A stretch of 64,000 nt of DNA from Nocardia higoensis NBRC 100133 (GTDB lineage Bacteria; Actinomycetota; Actinomycetes; Mycobacteriales; Mycobacteriaceae): NCBI RefSeq assembly GCF_000308595.1, contig NZ_BAGA01000132.1, forward strand, positions 62,001 to 126,000, read 5' to 3'. Position 1 is the first letter of the stretch, and each line of letters starts with the position of its first letter. Shown here in pieces: positions 1 to 14,266 of this stretch. The translations under genes were made by a program, and so were the position numbers. The notes beneath the pieces were generated by a model. The model had not been told where the DNA came from and made no database searches. It worked only from the letters and a program-made list of their open reading frames with translations.

Positions 1-6462
<6,462 letters not shown>

Positions 6463-6491
6463 CAGAGCCTCCTTGACCGGTGAAAGAACCA

Positions 6492-6548
6492 CTGCCCGAG
6501 GGGCTTTCGGGCAGCACCGATCAGCCCGCTACCGGTCGCGACGACCGG
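6492..6548 (-). promoter_or_regulatory. Two hairpins in the NRPS leader
   Basis: Bases 6492-6514 form a perfect 8-bp stem (CTGCCCGA/TCGGGCAG, 7-nt loop) ending 30 nt before the NRPS start. Bases 6532-6548 form a perfect 7-bp stem (CCGGTCG/CGACCGG, 3-nt loop). They would lie in the mRNA leader just ahead of the ribosome binding site, so attenuation or translational control is possible. That role is inference; GC-rich DNA makes short stems common. Confidence 0.35.
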
Positions 6549-6835
6549 ACGCGGGCGGGCGGCATGCCCCCACGGGCGTTTTTCGGCGAGAGCGCGATCG
6601 GTGACGATGTCACCCGCGCGGGATCCGACAGATTGCGTTGAACGAGACGGCGGACTCACGGTCCGCCAACCGTGGCGGAGCGGGCTCCGCGCCGGGTGGG
6701 ACTAGCTTGTGATCGTTCCTCCAACTTTCGCCGCCTGCGGCCTCCGATCGAGACCCGGCTGTGTTCTCTGCGTCACACGATCGTTGCGTGCACTGCGAAC
6801 ATTAGGCGGTGAACGAATAAAAAGTAACCTGTTCC

Positions 6836-6851
6836 ACCGAAATATTTCGGT
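6836..6851. promoter_or_regulatory. Perfect 16-bp palindrome, candidate operator upstream of NRPS
   Basis: ACCGAAATATTTCGGT is identical to its reverse complement and sits in the AT-rich core of the region upstream of the NRPS. A perfect 16-mer palindrome in a promoter-like position suggests a binding site for a dimeric regulator. It does not resemble the IdeR box I would expect for an iron-regulated siderophore gene. The cognate protein is unknown. Confidence 0.45.
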
Positions 6852-6955
6852 CAAGTGTCCAGATTGTCTTACAGGGTAGAAAACGCAGGACAGCGGCTAT
6901 CGCGCGGAGCCCGGGGCTTCCACGTGGTGAGCTATCACACTGTCAGGTGTGCAGA

Positions 6956-8320
6956 CTATGAGCCGAAACGTTGCATCCGCGTTGCATCGGCGCCCAACCT
7001 GCGGTCGAGCACCCGGATCTTGGCCTCGATCTGCGCATACAGTGGCGAATCGCGATCGACCGAGGTGCGATAGACGGCCCAGGCCGCGGCATCGTCGCGC
7101 CCGTCTGCACTGGAGGTCCATCGGCGCAAGACCCCACTGTCATGGGAGGCCAGCACCGCGGTGCGCAACCGGACCCGCAACTCGTCGCGGATGTCGACGA
7201 TCCCGGGCGCGGTGGAGCGCGGCAGCACCGGACCGGCATGGAGGCGTAATGCGGATTCGACATCACCGGAGTCGAGCGCGGCGCGCAGCGCGTCGACATC
7301 GGTTGCGACCGGAACACGCAGGCGGTAGGGGCGCGAACCGAACACCGTCGGACCAACCACCGAACGCAATCGCGATACGGCCGCGCGGATGGTGCCGTTG
7401 TCCAGATCGGTGTCGTCGAGCAACAGGGCCAGATGGTCGGCGCCGAGCCCCTCGGGGTGCTCGGCGAGCAGGAGCAGGATCTCGGCGTGGCGCTGCGACA
7501 GCGGCACCCGCTCCCCCGCGATGGTCAGCTGCGGCTGCCCCTGCCCGAGCACTTCCAGCCCGAGCGAGCGCGCCTCGGCGGGCCGGGCGGGTCCGTTCCC
7601 GCCGGCCGCATCGGCCCGGCCGGAACGCATCGCGGTGAGCACCAGGTCCATCTCCGCCGCGGTGGCCGTGGCCTTCACCAGCGCCAGGATCTCGGGCCGG
7701 GCGACCCGCACGCCACCTGCCACCATCAGCACGCCGACGAGCCTGCCGTCCGGATCGTGCACGGGCGCGGCGGCGCAGGTGATCTGGTGCATCCGATGCA
7801 GGAAGTGCTCGGGGCCGTGGATCCAGGCCGCGCGCCCGGTGCGCACCACCAGGCCCGCGGCATTGGTGCCGATGCGGCGTTCACTCAGGTCGTCACCGGC
7901 CCGCAGGCCGACCTCGGCGGCGGCGGCCACCCGATCGGGGTTGCCGTGCACCGAGAGCACCCGGCCGAACTGGTCGGCGACGGCCACGATCAAGCCGGTG
8001 CGCGCGGCGTCCTGGACGAGCAGTTTGTCGATCAGCGGCATCAGCGGGGCCAGCGCGTGCGCCTCACGGTAGCGATGCAGATCGGCGCCGCGCAGACCGC
8101 GCTCGTTGAGCACATCCATCGGATCGACGCCGCTGCGCAGGCTGCGCAGCCAGGAATCCAGCACGAGGGGGCGCAGCAGGCCCGCCAGCTGCGAGAGCTG
8201 TTCGCCGCCCGCGCTGAGGTATCCGTGAGCTTGTGCGGCATAGGCTTCCAGTGCGCCGAGCTGCGTGCCCGGCTCGACGCGGTGCCGTGGGGGCCGCCCA
8301 CCTGCGAGATTGCTGACCAT
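6956..8320 (-). CDS. GAF-domain transcriptional regulator
   Basis: Likely cytoplasmic signal-responsive regulator. The N-terminal half (about residues 90-220) resembles the AcoR/GAF sensor region, including a run around SERRIGTNAAG and a CAAAPVHDPDGRLVG stretch. A C-terminal section (about 265-340) looks like a winged-helix DNA-binding domain with SQRHAEILLLLAEHPEG. There is no AAA+ sigma-54 interaction domain, so it is not a classical NtrC-type activator. The reading frame continues 7 codons upstream to a TTG at 8341; I prefer ATG 8320, preceded by AAGAAAGG. Such regulators often sit beside alcohol or aldehyde oxidation genes, which fits the adjacent mycofactocin locus. Ligand and targets are unknown. 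Confidence 0.75.
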   Translation of the reverse strand: MVSNLAGGRPPRHRVEPGTQLGALEAYAAQAHGYLSAGGEQLSQLAGLLRPLVLDSWLRSLRSGVDPMDVLNERGLRGADLHRYREAHALAPLMPLIDKLLVQDAARTGLIVAVADQFGRVLSVHGNPDRVAAAAEVGLRAGDDLSERRIGTNAAGLVVRTGRAAWIHGPEHFLHRMHQITCAAAPVHDPDGRLVGVLMVAGGVRVARPEILALVKATATAAEMDLVLTAMRSGRADAAGGNGPARPAEARSLGLEVLGQGQPQLTIAGERVPLSQRHAEILLLLAEHPEGLGADHLALLLDDTDLDNGTIRAAVSRLRSVVGPTVFGSRPYRLRVPVATDVDALRAALDSGDVESALRLHAGPVLPRSTAPGIVDIRDELRVRLRTAVLASHDSGVLRRWTSSADGRDDAAAWAVYRTSVDRDSPLYAQIEAKIRVLDRRLGADATRMQRFGS

Positions 8321-8395
8321 TTGCCTTTCTTTCCGCTCCAAACCTTACCGGCGCGCCATACCCGGCGAGGGAAGGATCTTCGGTTTGTCCCGCAG

Positions 8396-8429
8396 GTCAC
8401 AGCGCGGCGACTCCCCGGCGAATTGTGAC
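8396..8429. promoter_or_regulatory. GTCACA/TGTGAC inverted repeat between regulator and mftG
   Basis: GTCACA at 8396-8401 and TGTGAC at 8424-8429 form inverted half-sites separated by 22 bp. They lie in the 146-bp gap that must contain the regulator's promoter, so autoregulation is possible. The same half-sites occur 10 bp apart at 35832-35853. Only 6-bp arms, so chance is possible. Confidence 0.25.
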
Positions 8430-8466
8430 TTACTTGTCTTTCTGAATACCCGGGCGAGCCGTCCGC

Positions 8467-10050
8467 TCACCTCGGCAGATGGGCCGCGCGCTCGGCGATC
8501 ATCACCACACTCGCCTGCGGACCACGGCTCAGCGGCACCGGCACCACGGACAGATCCACCACGGACAGGCCGCCTACACCGTGCACCCGCAGGCCGTGGT
8601 CGACCACGGCGCGCTCGTCGTGCGCGGCGCCCATCCGGCAGGTTCCGGCCAGATGCTGGGAGGTGCCCAGCCGCTCGCGCAGCCAGGCGGCGGCCCGCGG
8701 ATGGGTGGCGGAGGGCACCCTGGTGAGGATCCGCGCGCCGGGAATGCGCGACAGCAATTCTTCCGCCAGCGCCGCGGCGTCCAGCAACCGCGCCCGGTCG
8801 GCCGACTCGGACAGATAGCGATGCTCGATCAGCGGCCCCGCGAAGGGATCGCCCGCGCGCAGCCGCAGTACACCCGCGGAGTGCGGCCGCATGAGCGCGA
8901 TCCCGAGACGGCGTACGCCCGGCGTGAATTCGACCGTGTAGGGCCGCAATTCGATGTCGTCGAGATCGAGGACGTACTCGAGCGGGACCGTCGGCGGCGG
9001 TTCCGTGCCGGATTCCGAGTCGACGCGGTAGTCGAGACCGATCTCCGGGTGATCGGTGAACCACTGCCCCACCGGCGCCGCGTGTACCGGCGTGCTGCCC
9101 GCTCCGATCGACCCGGCGTCCGGGCCGATGCCCGAACGCAGCAACAGCACAGCCGTTTCCACGGCGCCCGCGCACAGCACGACACGGTCGGCCCAGGCCG
9201 TCTCGGTCGCGCTACCGCACCGGAATTCGACTCCGACGGCACGGCCGTGCCGGAACAGCACCCGCGACACCGTGGCCTCGCCCCGGACGCGCAGGTTCGG
9301 CCGGTGCGCGGCGGGCAGCAGGTAGGCCGCGGCGGTGCCGATCCGCATTCCGGCGTCGATATTGCAGGGCACCCGGGCCAGACCGGTCTCGGGTCCGGCG
9401 CCCGGCACGGCATTGAGGTCTTCGCGTTCGGGTATCCCGAGCGAGCCCGCGGCAGTGGCGAACTCGCGACTGATGGGGCCCGGATGGGCGGCGCGGACCA
9501 CCGGGATCGGGCCGGTGCGGCCGTGGCCGGGGCGGTCACCGAAGTCCTTGTCGGACTCGCTGCGCCGGTAGGCGTCGAGCACGGTGCCGAAGTCCCAGCC
9601 GGGGCCGCCCGCGACGCCGTCCCACGCCGCGAAGTCGGTGGCTCGCGCCCGCCCGAAGTAGCTGCCGTTCACCGAACTGGAGCCGCCGAGCGCTCGCCCG
9701 CGCACCAGCTCGCCCAGCACCGGGCCGCCCGGGTAGCCGGGGCCGCCTCCCGCCCGGTGCGCACCGCGCGATCCGCCCGCATCGTCCGCGGCATCGCGTT
9801 CGCCGCCCGCAGGTCTGTCGGCGGCCGCCTCGCCGCCGGGCGACAGGACGGTGCGGTAGCGCCAGAGCCAGGCGGCGTCGGGATCGAGCGGCATCCGGGT
9901 CGCGTCGAGCAAGGCTGGGGGGAAGGCCGCGGGATCGAGCCGGACCCGGCCCGCTTCCAGGACCGTGACCGTGTGCGACGGGTCCTCGGTGAGGCGGGCG
10001 GCCAGGACGCAGCCCGCGGTCCCGCCCCCGACGATCAGGGTGTCGGTCAT
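8467..10050 (-). CDS. mftG: MftG-type GMC oxidoreductase
   Basis: FAD-dependent glucose-methanol-choline family oxidoreductase, 527 residues. The N-terminal dinucleotide motif is VGGGTAGCVLAARL (residues 7-20). GGSSSVNG around residue 130 is the GMC signature. The C-terminus has the GTCRMGAAHDE run and a second PxxSRGPQAS block. In mycobacteria MftG links reduced mycofactocin to the respiratory chain during alcohol growth. The assignment to MftG rather than another GMC enzyme rests on its place 28 bp downstream of mftF, the same order as in M. tuberculosis. Start ATG 10050; no strong ribosome binding site is visible, as expected in a tightly packed operon. Confidence 0.88.
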   Translation of the reverse strand: MTDTLIVGGGTAGCVLAARLTEDPSHTVTVLEAGRVRLDPAAFPPALLDATRMPLDPDAAWLWRYRTVLSPGGEAAADRPAGGERDAADDAGGSRGAHRAGGGPGYPGGPVLGELVRGRALGGSSSVNGSYFGRARATDFAAWDGVAGGPGWDFGTVLDAYRRSESDKDFGDRPGHGRTGPIPVVRAAHPGPISREFATAAGSLGIPEREDLNAVPGAGPETGLARVPCNIDAGMRIGTAAAYLLPAAHRPNLRVRGEATVSRVLFRHGRAVGVEFRCGSATETAWADRVVLCAGAVETAVLLLRSGIGPDAGSIGAGSTPVHAAPVGQWFTDHPEIGLDYRVDSESGTEPPPTVPLEYVLDLDDIELRPYTVEFTPGVRRLGIALMRPHSAGVLRLRAGDPFAGPLIEHRYLSESADRARLLDAAALAEELLSRIPGARILTRVPSATHPRAAAWLRERLGTSQHLAGTCRMGAAHDERAVVDHGLRVHGVGGLSVVDLSVVPVPLSRGPQASVVMIAERAAHLPR

Positions 10051-10078
10051 CGGCGACCCCGCGCGGCACGCATCCGGC

Positions 10079-11491
10079 TCAGCGTCGGGCCAGGGTCAGG
10101 CGCAGGGCGGCGAGGCTGCGAGCCCGGAAGGCGCCGAGCCACAGACCGGTTCCGTAGGCGATGTCGTCGATGCGCTTGTAGGCCACATAGCGCACCGGGT
10201 CGAGACCGCCGGGCTCGCGATGGGTGAACCAGTCGGCCAGGCCGTCGGCGACCGCCATGGTCACCGCGATCCGGCGCACGCGCCCGGACAAGAGCATCGC
10301 CAGCACGGTGACCGGCCAGTAATGCCGGCACATCGCCGAGGCCAGGCGCCACAGACCGGCGAAGAAACCGCGCGCCAGATACAGCGAGGCGATCCTGGTC
10401 GGATTGTCGAGCCCGGCGAAGACCCGGCGCAGACGCAGCAGCGCGGAGCCGAGGGTCACCAGGCCGCCCAACGCGCCCCAGCGCGTCAGAGTGGCGAAGA
10501 GCACGGCGGCCAGCACCGTCCAGGACGGCACCGTGAGCGGGGAGACCTTGCGCGGGTCGTGGCGCTCGGCGAGCGGGGCGGCGCCGGTGCCGTAGAACAG
10601 CCTGCGGCCGAACCAGGCGCGGAAGGACACGCGGTGGTCGTGGGCGACGTGCGCGGCCGGCTCGTAGCGCAGCCGCCTGCCCGCCTGCTCGAGCCGCCAG
10701 CACAGGTCCACGTCCTCGGCGACGTGCAGGGATTCGTCGAAGCCGCCGACCGCGAGCAGCGCCTGCCTGCGCACCAGCAGTGCGGCGCTGGGCACATAGG
10801 AGATCCGCCCGCCCGAGTGCACCGCCGCCTCGCGCCTGCCCAGGTCCAGCGAGGACCGGGTGTGCTCGTAGCGGGCCAGCGCGTTGGCCTCCGGGTCGAG
10901 CGCGACGACGCGCGGAGCGACCAGCGCGACCTCGGGATCGCTGAAATGTCCGAGCACGACTTCCAGCCAGCCGCTGCGCGGGACCACGTCCGAATCCAGG
11001 AAGGCGACGAATTCGGTTGTCGCGGCGCGCAGCCCGGCATTGCGCGCGGCAGCGGGACCCTTGGCCCGGTCGTGCCGCAGCACGGTCACCCGGCACCGCG
11101 GGCCGCGTTCGCGCGGCACCTGCACCGGCTGGTCGGAGCCGTCGTCGACGACGATGACGTGGTGGCCGCGCAGCACCGCGAGCATGCGGGCCAGACCCTC
11201 GGCGTTGTTACGCAGCGGGACGACGATGGTCACCTCGTCGGTGGAAGGCAGCAGCCGCGGGCGCGGGTTGGCGACCCCGGAATCGAGGAGCCTGCGGGCG
11301 ACGACGGCGGACTTGGGCCCGGACACCTCCAGGTACCCGTCGCCGATCATCTCGGCGGCCTCCGGCGCGAGGCGGAGCACTCTGGCGGGTGTTCCCCCGA
11401 CGAGGACGCGCCCCCCGGAGTATGCGCGTACCCGTGGATCGATCCGTACCCCGAAGCCGTCCGGCAATCGATCGTGGCGCATCCCTCGCAT
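10079..11491 (-). CDS. mftF: Mycofactocin glycosyltransferase MftF
   Basis: GT2-type membrane glycosyltransferase that adds glucose units to premycofactocin, producing the oligoglycosylated cofactor. About 470 residues. The N-terminal RLPDGFGVRID run resembles the start of mycobacterial MftF. The GT-A domain shows VVPLRNN, VVDDGSD and the DSD metal-binding triplet in FLDSDVVPRSGW, followed by ED in HVAEDVDLCWRLE. The C-terminal third is hydrophobic (AVLFATLTRWGALGG and neighbours) and probably membrane-anchoring. Start uncertain: in-frame candidates are 11521, 11491 and 11482, none with a good ribosome binding site. It follows mftBC after a 150-190 bp gap, where mftD and mftE lie in mycobacteria. 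Confidence 0.9.
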   Translation of the reverse strand: MRGMRHDRLPDGFGVRIDPRVRAYSGGRVLVGGTPARVLRLAPEAAEMIGDGYLEVSGPKSAVVARRLLDSGVANPRPRLLPSTDEVTIVVPLRNNAEGLARMLAVLRGHHVIVVDDGSDQPVQVPRERGPRCRVTVLRHDRAKGPAAARNAGLRAATTEFVAFLDSDVVPRSGWLEVVLGHFSDPEVALVAPRVVALDPEANALARYEHTRSSLDLGRREAAVHSGGRISYVPSAALLVRRQALLAVGGFDESLHVAEDVDLCWRLEQAGRRLRYEPAAHVAHDHRVSFRAWFGRRLFYGTGAAPLAERHDPRKVSPLTVPSWTVLAAVLFATLTRWGALGGLVTLGSALLRLRRVFAGLDNPTRIASLYLARGFFAGLWRLASAMCRHYWPVTVLAMLLSGRVRRIAVTMAVADGLADWFTHREPGGLDPVRYVAYKRIDDIAYGTGLWLGAFRARSLAALRLTLARR

Positions 11492-11676
11492 GCTAGGCAA
11501 TCCCGCGCGTTCGAGCACCATCGGCCTGCGAAATCACTGCGAAACGGCCCGAATCGCCAGTACACACGCGACGGTTCGGCGCGACGGCGTGTCGCGCTCC
11601 CGGCGCCTCCCGCCACGACCACACGGGCCGCAACGGGAGGGCAACCGGGATGGAGCCGACGGTCACACCGCAGTGC

Positions 11677-13206
11677 TCACGCCAGCGGGCTCTCGTCGCA
11701 GGCGCGCGAGGGCATACGCGCGGTGAGGGTCAGCGGGATCGGGCCCGACTTGCGCGCCCCGCGCCGCGAGGTCGCCTTGCGGGAGTGATCCACCGACGAG
11801 CGCGGGATGGTGCGCCCGGCATCGGCGAGCGCGGCCTCGCCGTAGCCCTGCACGCACTCCGGATCGGGTCCGTCGGCGGGCAGACCGGTGAAGAACTTCG
11901 CCGCCATGCAGCCGCCCCGGCAGGCGTCGTAGTGCGCGCACCCCGAGCAGGCGCCGCCGCCGGTGGGCTCGCGCAGTTCGCCGAACAGCTGCGAGTCGCG
12001 CCACACCCCCTCGAAACCGCCGTCGGTGAGCACGTTTCCGGCCTGGAAGCGGTCGTGGATGGCGAACGGGCACGCGTAGACGTCACCGACCGGGTCGACC
12101 AGGCAGACCACCCGGCCCGCGCCGCACATGTTCAGCCCGGGCAGTGCCGAGCCGAAGGCGGACAGGTGGAAGAACGAGTCGCCGGTCAGCACGCCCTCGC
12201 CGTTGGCCACCAGCCAGTCGTAGAGCACCCGCTGCTGATCGGGGGTCGGGTGCAGTTCGTCCCAGACGTCCGCGCCGCGACCGGAGGGACGCAGGCGGGT
12301 CAGGCGCAGGGTGGCGCCGTAGCGGTCGGCGATGGCACGGAATTCGTCGAGCTGGGGAATGTTGTGCCGGGTCGCCACCACCGAGAGCTTGGCATCCCGG
12401 AAACCCGCCGCGGCCAGGTTCTCCAGCGCGCGGATCGCGGTGTCGAAAGAGCCGGGACCACGTACCGCGTCGTTGACCTCGGCGGTCGCGCCGTCGAGGG
12501 AGATCTGCACGTCGACGTAGTCGCTGGCCGCCAGCCGGGCGGCGACCTCGGGAGTGATGCGAACCCCATTGGTGGAGAACTTGACTCCCACGTGGTGCGC
12601 GGTGGCGTAGTCGACGAGCTCCCAGAAATCCTGGCGCACCGTCGGTTCACCGCCGCCGATGTTGACGTAGAAGATCTGCATCCGCTCGAACTCGTCGATG
12701 AGCGCCTTGCACTGCTCGGTGGTGAGCTCGCGCGGATCGCGCCTGCCCGAGGACGACAGACAGTGCACGCAGGACAGATTGCAGGCGTAGGTGAGTTCCC
12801 AGGTCAGGCAGATCGGCGCGGCCAGACCGCTTTCGAAGCGGTCGACCAGCTTCACCGCCTTGTCCGAGCCCGCCGGTTCCGGGTTCGCCGCGCGCACCGG
12901 CGCGGGAGCCGCGCTCGCCTCAGGCGTGGCCGGGACGACCGCCGGGCCACCGACGATCATCTGGCCGTCGGCGAGCTGGTTCAGCGCCGCCGCGTACGGG
13001 GCGAGGGTCTCATCGCAGACGCCCGCCGCGTGCAGGGCGGCCCGTACGGAGGTGTGCTCGGGCAGCGAGCGCACGACCTCGACGATCCGTGGGTTCTTCA
13101 GGAACGAGAGTTTGCGGGTGCCGAAGTGGTAGAGCAGCGCGCCGAAAGGCTCGGGGCGCAACGCCACCCGGGGATGCAGCTGCCAACGGGTATCGAGATC
13201 GAGCAT
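11677..13206 (-). CDS. mftBC: Fused MftB-MftC: precursor-binding chaperone and radical SAM maturase
   Basis: One 509-residue frame joins two proteins that are separate in mycobacteria. Residues 1-87 match MftB, the small RRE-like peptide-binding chaperone (EPFGALLYHFGTRKLSFLKN). Residues 88-117 form an Ala/Pro-rich linker. From about 118 onward it is MftC, the radical SAM enzyme that oxidatively decarboxylates and crosslinks the C-terminal Val-Tyr of MftA. The SAM cluster motif is C142-x3-C146-x2-C149. The C-terminal SPASM cysteines are visible in NMCGAG, YACPF, CSGCAHYDAC and RGGCMAAKFF. The frame starts 16 bp after the mftA stop, so the two are probably co-translated. No stop or frameshift separates the halves. 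Confidence 0.95.
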   Translation of the reverse strand: MLDLDTRWQLHPRVALRPEPFGALLYHFGTRKLSFLKNPRIVEVVRSLPEHTSVRAALHAAGVCDETLAPYAAALNQLADGQMIVGGPAVVPATPEASAAPAPVRAANPEPAGSDKAVKLVDRFESGLAAPICLTWELTYACNLSCVHCLSSSGRRDPRELTTEQCKALIDEFERMQIFYVNIGGGEPTVRQDFWELVDYATAHHVGVKFSTNGVRITPEVAARLAASDYVDVQISLDGATAEVNDAVRGPGSFDTAIRALENLAAAGFRDAKLSVVATRHNIPQLDEFRAIADRYGATLRLTRLRPSGRGADVWDELHPTPDQQRVLYDWLVANGEGVLTGDSFFHLSAFGSALPGLNMCGAGRVVCLVDPVGDVYACPFAIHDRFQAGNVLTDGGFEGVWRDSQLFGELREPTGGGACSGCAHYDACRGGCMAAKFFTGLPADGPDPECVQGYGEAALADAGRTIPRSSVDHSRKATSRRGARKSGPIPLTLTARMPSRACDESPLA

Positions 13207-13222
13207 TCGCCTGCCCGCCCCG

Positions 13223-13339
13223 TCAGTAGACGCCGCACATACCGTCGATGGAGACCTCTTCGATCAGGCTCTCCTCGACGAGTTCGGCGGCGCCGTGCCC
13301 GGTCTCGCCATCGGCGGGGACGAAGAACTGCTGTGTCAT
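13223..13339 (-). CDS. mftA: Mycofactocin precursor peptide MftA (38 aa)
   Basis: Short ribosomal precursor of the redox cofactor mycofactocin. Translation of 13339-13223 gives 38 residues starting MTQQFFVPADGE and ending IDGMCGVY, the diagnostic MftA tail; the terminal Val-Tyr becomes the cofactor core. The acidic stretch ELVEESLIEEVSIDG before the tail is also typical. AGGGAGG lies 7 nt before the ATG. It is first in the operon and is followed 16 bp later by the fused mftBC. Confidence 0.97.
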   Translation of the reverse strand: MTQQFFVPADGETGHGAAELVEESLIEEVSIDGMCGVY

Positions 13340-13388
13340 CACAAACCTCCCTGGATCTCACCGGACCACCACCCGTAGTCCACGTCAC

Positions 13389-13417
13389 ACCATAACCATC
13401 TCTCCGGTACGAGTGAA
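13389..13417 (-). promoter_or_regulatory. Putative mftA promoter
   Basis: On the minus strand TTCACT (13417-13412) and TATGGT (13394-13389) are separated by 17 bp, an acceptable sigma-70-type promoter about 50 bp upstream of mftA. By-eye match only. Confidence 0.35.
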
Positions 13418-13587
13418 CCATGTCGCTTTTCGGAGGGTCGTCGGTCCCCGATATCCGAGCGCCGTCCGGCAACGCGCCCGCGCCCCACGTCCCAGCCCTG
13501 CCCGGTACCCGCGACCTCTAGACTTCGGGTGTAGAACAGCGGAACGGATTGTGATGGGCAACACATGCCCGCGGCGGTAGAGGTGGC

Positions 13588-14226
13588 ATGGGAGTCGGAC
13601 GCATACAGGCCAACGGGGGCGGCAGCACGCTGTCGGAGTCCGAGATAGTCGAGGCCGCACTGCGCGTGGTCCGCGAGGACGGGGTCGAGAAGCTGTCGAT
13701 GCGGCGATTGTCGCGCGAGCTCGGCGTTTCCCCGATGGCGCCGTACTACTACGTCGCCGACAAGCGCGAGCTACTCGACCTGGTGGCGGGCGCCGCGCTG
13801 ACCGGAGTTCGCACGCCGCCGCGCGAATCGGGTCCGTGGCAGCAGCGGCTGCGCGAACTCGTCGACCAGATCGACGAGAAGCTGCGCAGGCATCCCGGAC
13901 TGGGCGATGTGCTCATCGAGCAGATGCTCGGCAAGCAGCTCGATCTGATCGCGGGGATCATGAGCATCCTGGCCGACGCCGGCTTCGGCGACCGCGACAT
14001 CCTGGCCGCGTACGCGACTGTGCACACTTACCTCTTCGGCCGTCGCCGGGTGAATCCCCGCGATCCCGGGCCGCTGTCCGGGGTCGATCTGCCCGATGTG
14101 GTCGCCCGCGCCACCGCGCACATGCCCGACCTGCGCGGCCGCTACACCTACGACTTCGGCATGGACGTGCTCATCGCCGGGCTGGAGGCCCGGCTTGTCG
14201 CCGGAGCGGACCCCGACGTACGATGA
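13588..14226 (+). CDS. TetR-family transcriptional regulator
   Basis: 212 residues with an N-terminal helix-turn-helix: LRVVREDGVEKLSMRRLSRE, then LGVSPMAPYYYVADKRELLDLV. The ligand domain begins near residue 85. ATG 13588 has GAGGT 3-4 nt upstream. The gene diverges from mftA, the position mftR holds in M. tuberculosis, but the recognition helix (SPMAPYYYVADKREL) is unlike the FRYFASKND type I recall for MftR. It belongs instead to the group with a TetR_C_11-like C-terminus. It ends 40 bp before kshB and may control kshB, itself, or the mft operon. It is not KstR by sequence. Confidence 0.85.
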   Translation: MGVGRIQANGGGSTLSESEIVEAALRVVREDGVEKLSMRRLSRELGVSPMAPYYYVADKRELLDLVAGAALTGVRTPPRESGPWQQRLRELVDQIDEKLRRHPGLGDVLIEQMLGKQLDLIAGIMSILADAGFGDRDILAAYATVHTYLFGRRRVNPRDPGPLSGVDLPDVVARATAHMPDLRGRYTYDFGMDVLIAGLEARLVAGADPDVR

Positions 14227-14229
14227 AAT

Positions 14230-14243
14230 TGAAACACGTTCTA
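14230..14243. promoter_or_regulatory. KstR box upstream of kshB
   Basis: TGAAACACGTTCTA fits the published KstR consensus TnnAACnnGTTnnA at every fixed position. It lies in the 40-bp gap between the TetR gene and kshB, 23 bp before the kshB ATG. KstR represses cholesterol catabolism genes in mycobacteria and rhodococci, and kshB belongs to that regulon, so position and target agree. Confidence 0.75.
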
Positions 14244-14266
14244 GTTTTCGGGTTCGAGAGGACGAC

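Larger units (their letters stand above)
6463..6955. other. Long non-coding region between NRPS and GAF regulator
   Basis: This 493-bp stretch shows no credible gene on either strand. Its centre (about 6790-6890) is clearly more AT-rich than the surroundings and contains a perfect 16-bp palindrome. It is the obvious place for the NRPS promoter, giving a leader of roughly 300 nt or more. Confidence 0.6.

Noticed and set aside
6463..6955. MbtH-like partner of the NRPS.
   Set aside because: No frame on either strand carries the MbtH NxExQxSLWP-type motif, and no frame of about 70 codons has a ribosome site.
13588..14226. TetR gene taken as mftR because it diverges from mftA.
   Set aside because: The recognition helix and C-terminal domain differ from the MftR sequence I recall, and the gene reads toward kshB. 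It is kept as an unassigned TetR.
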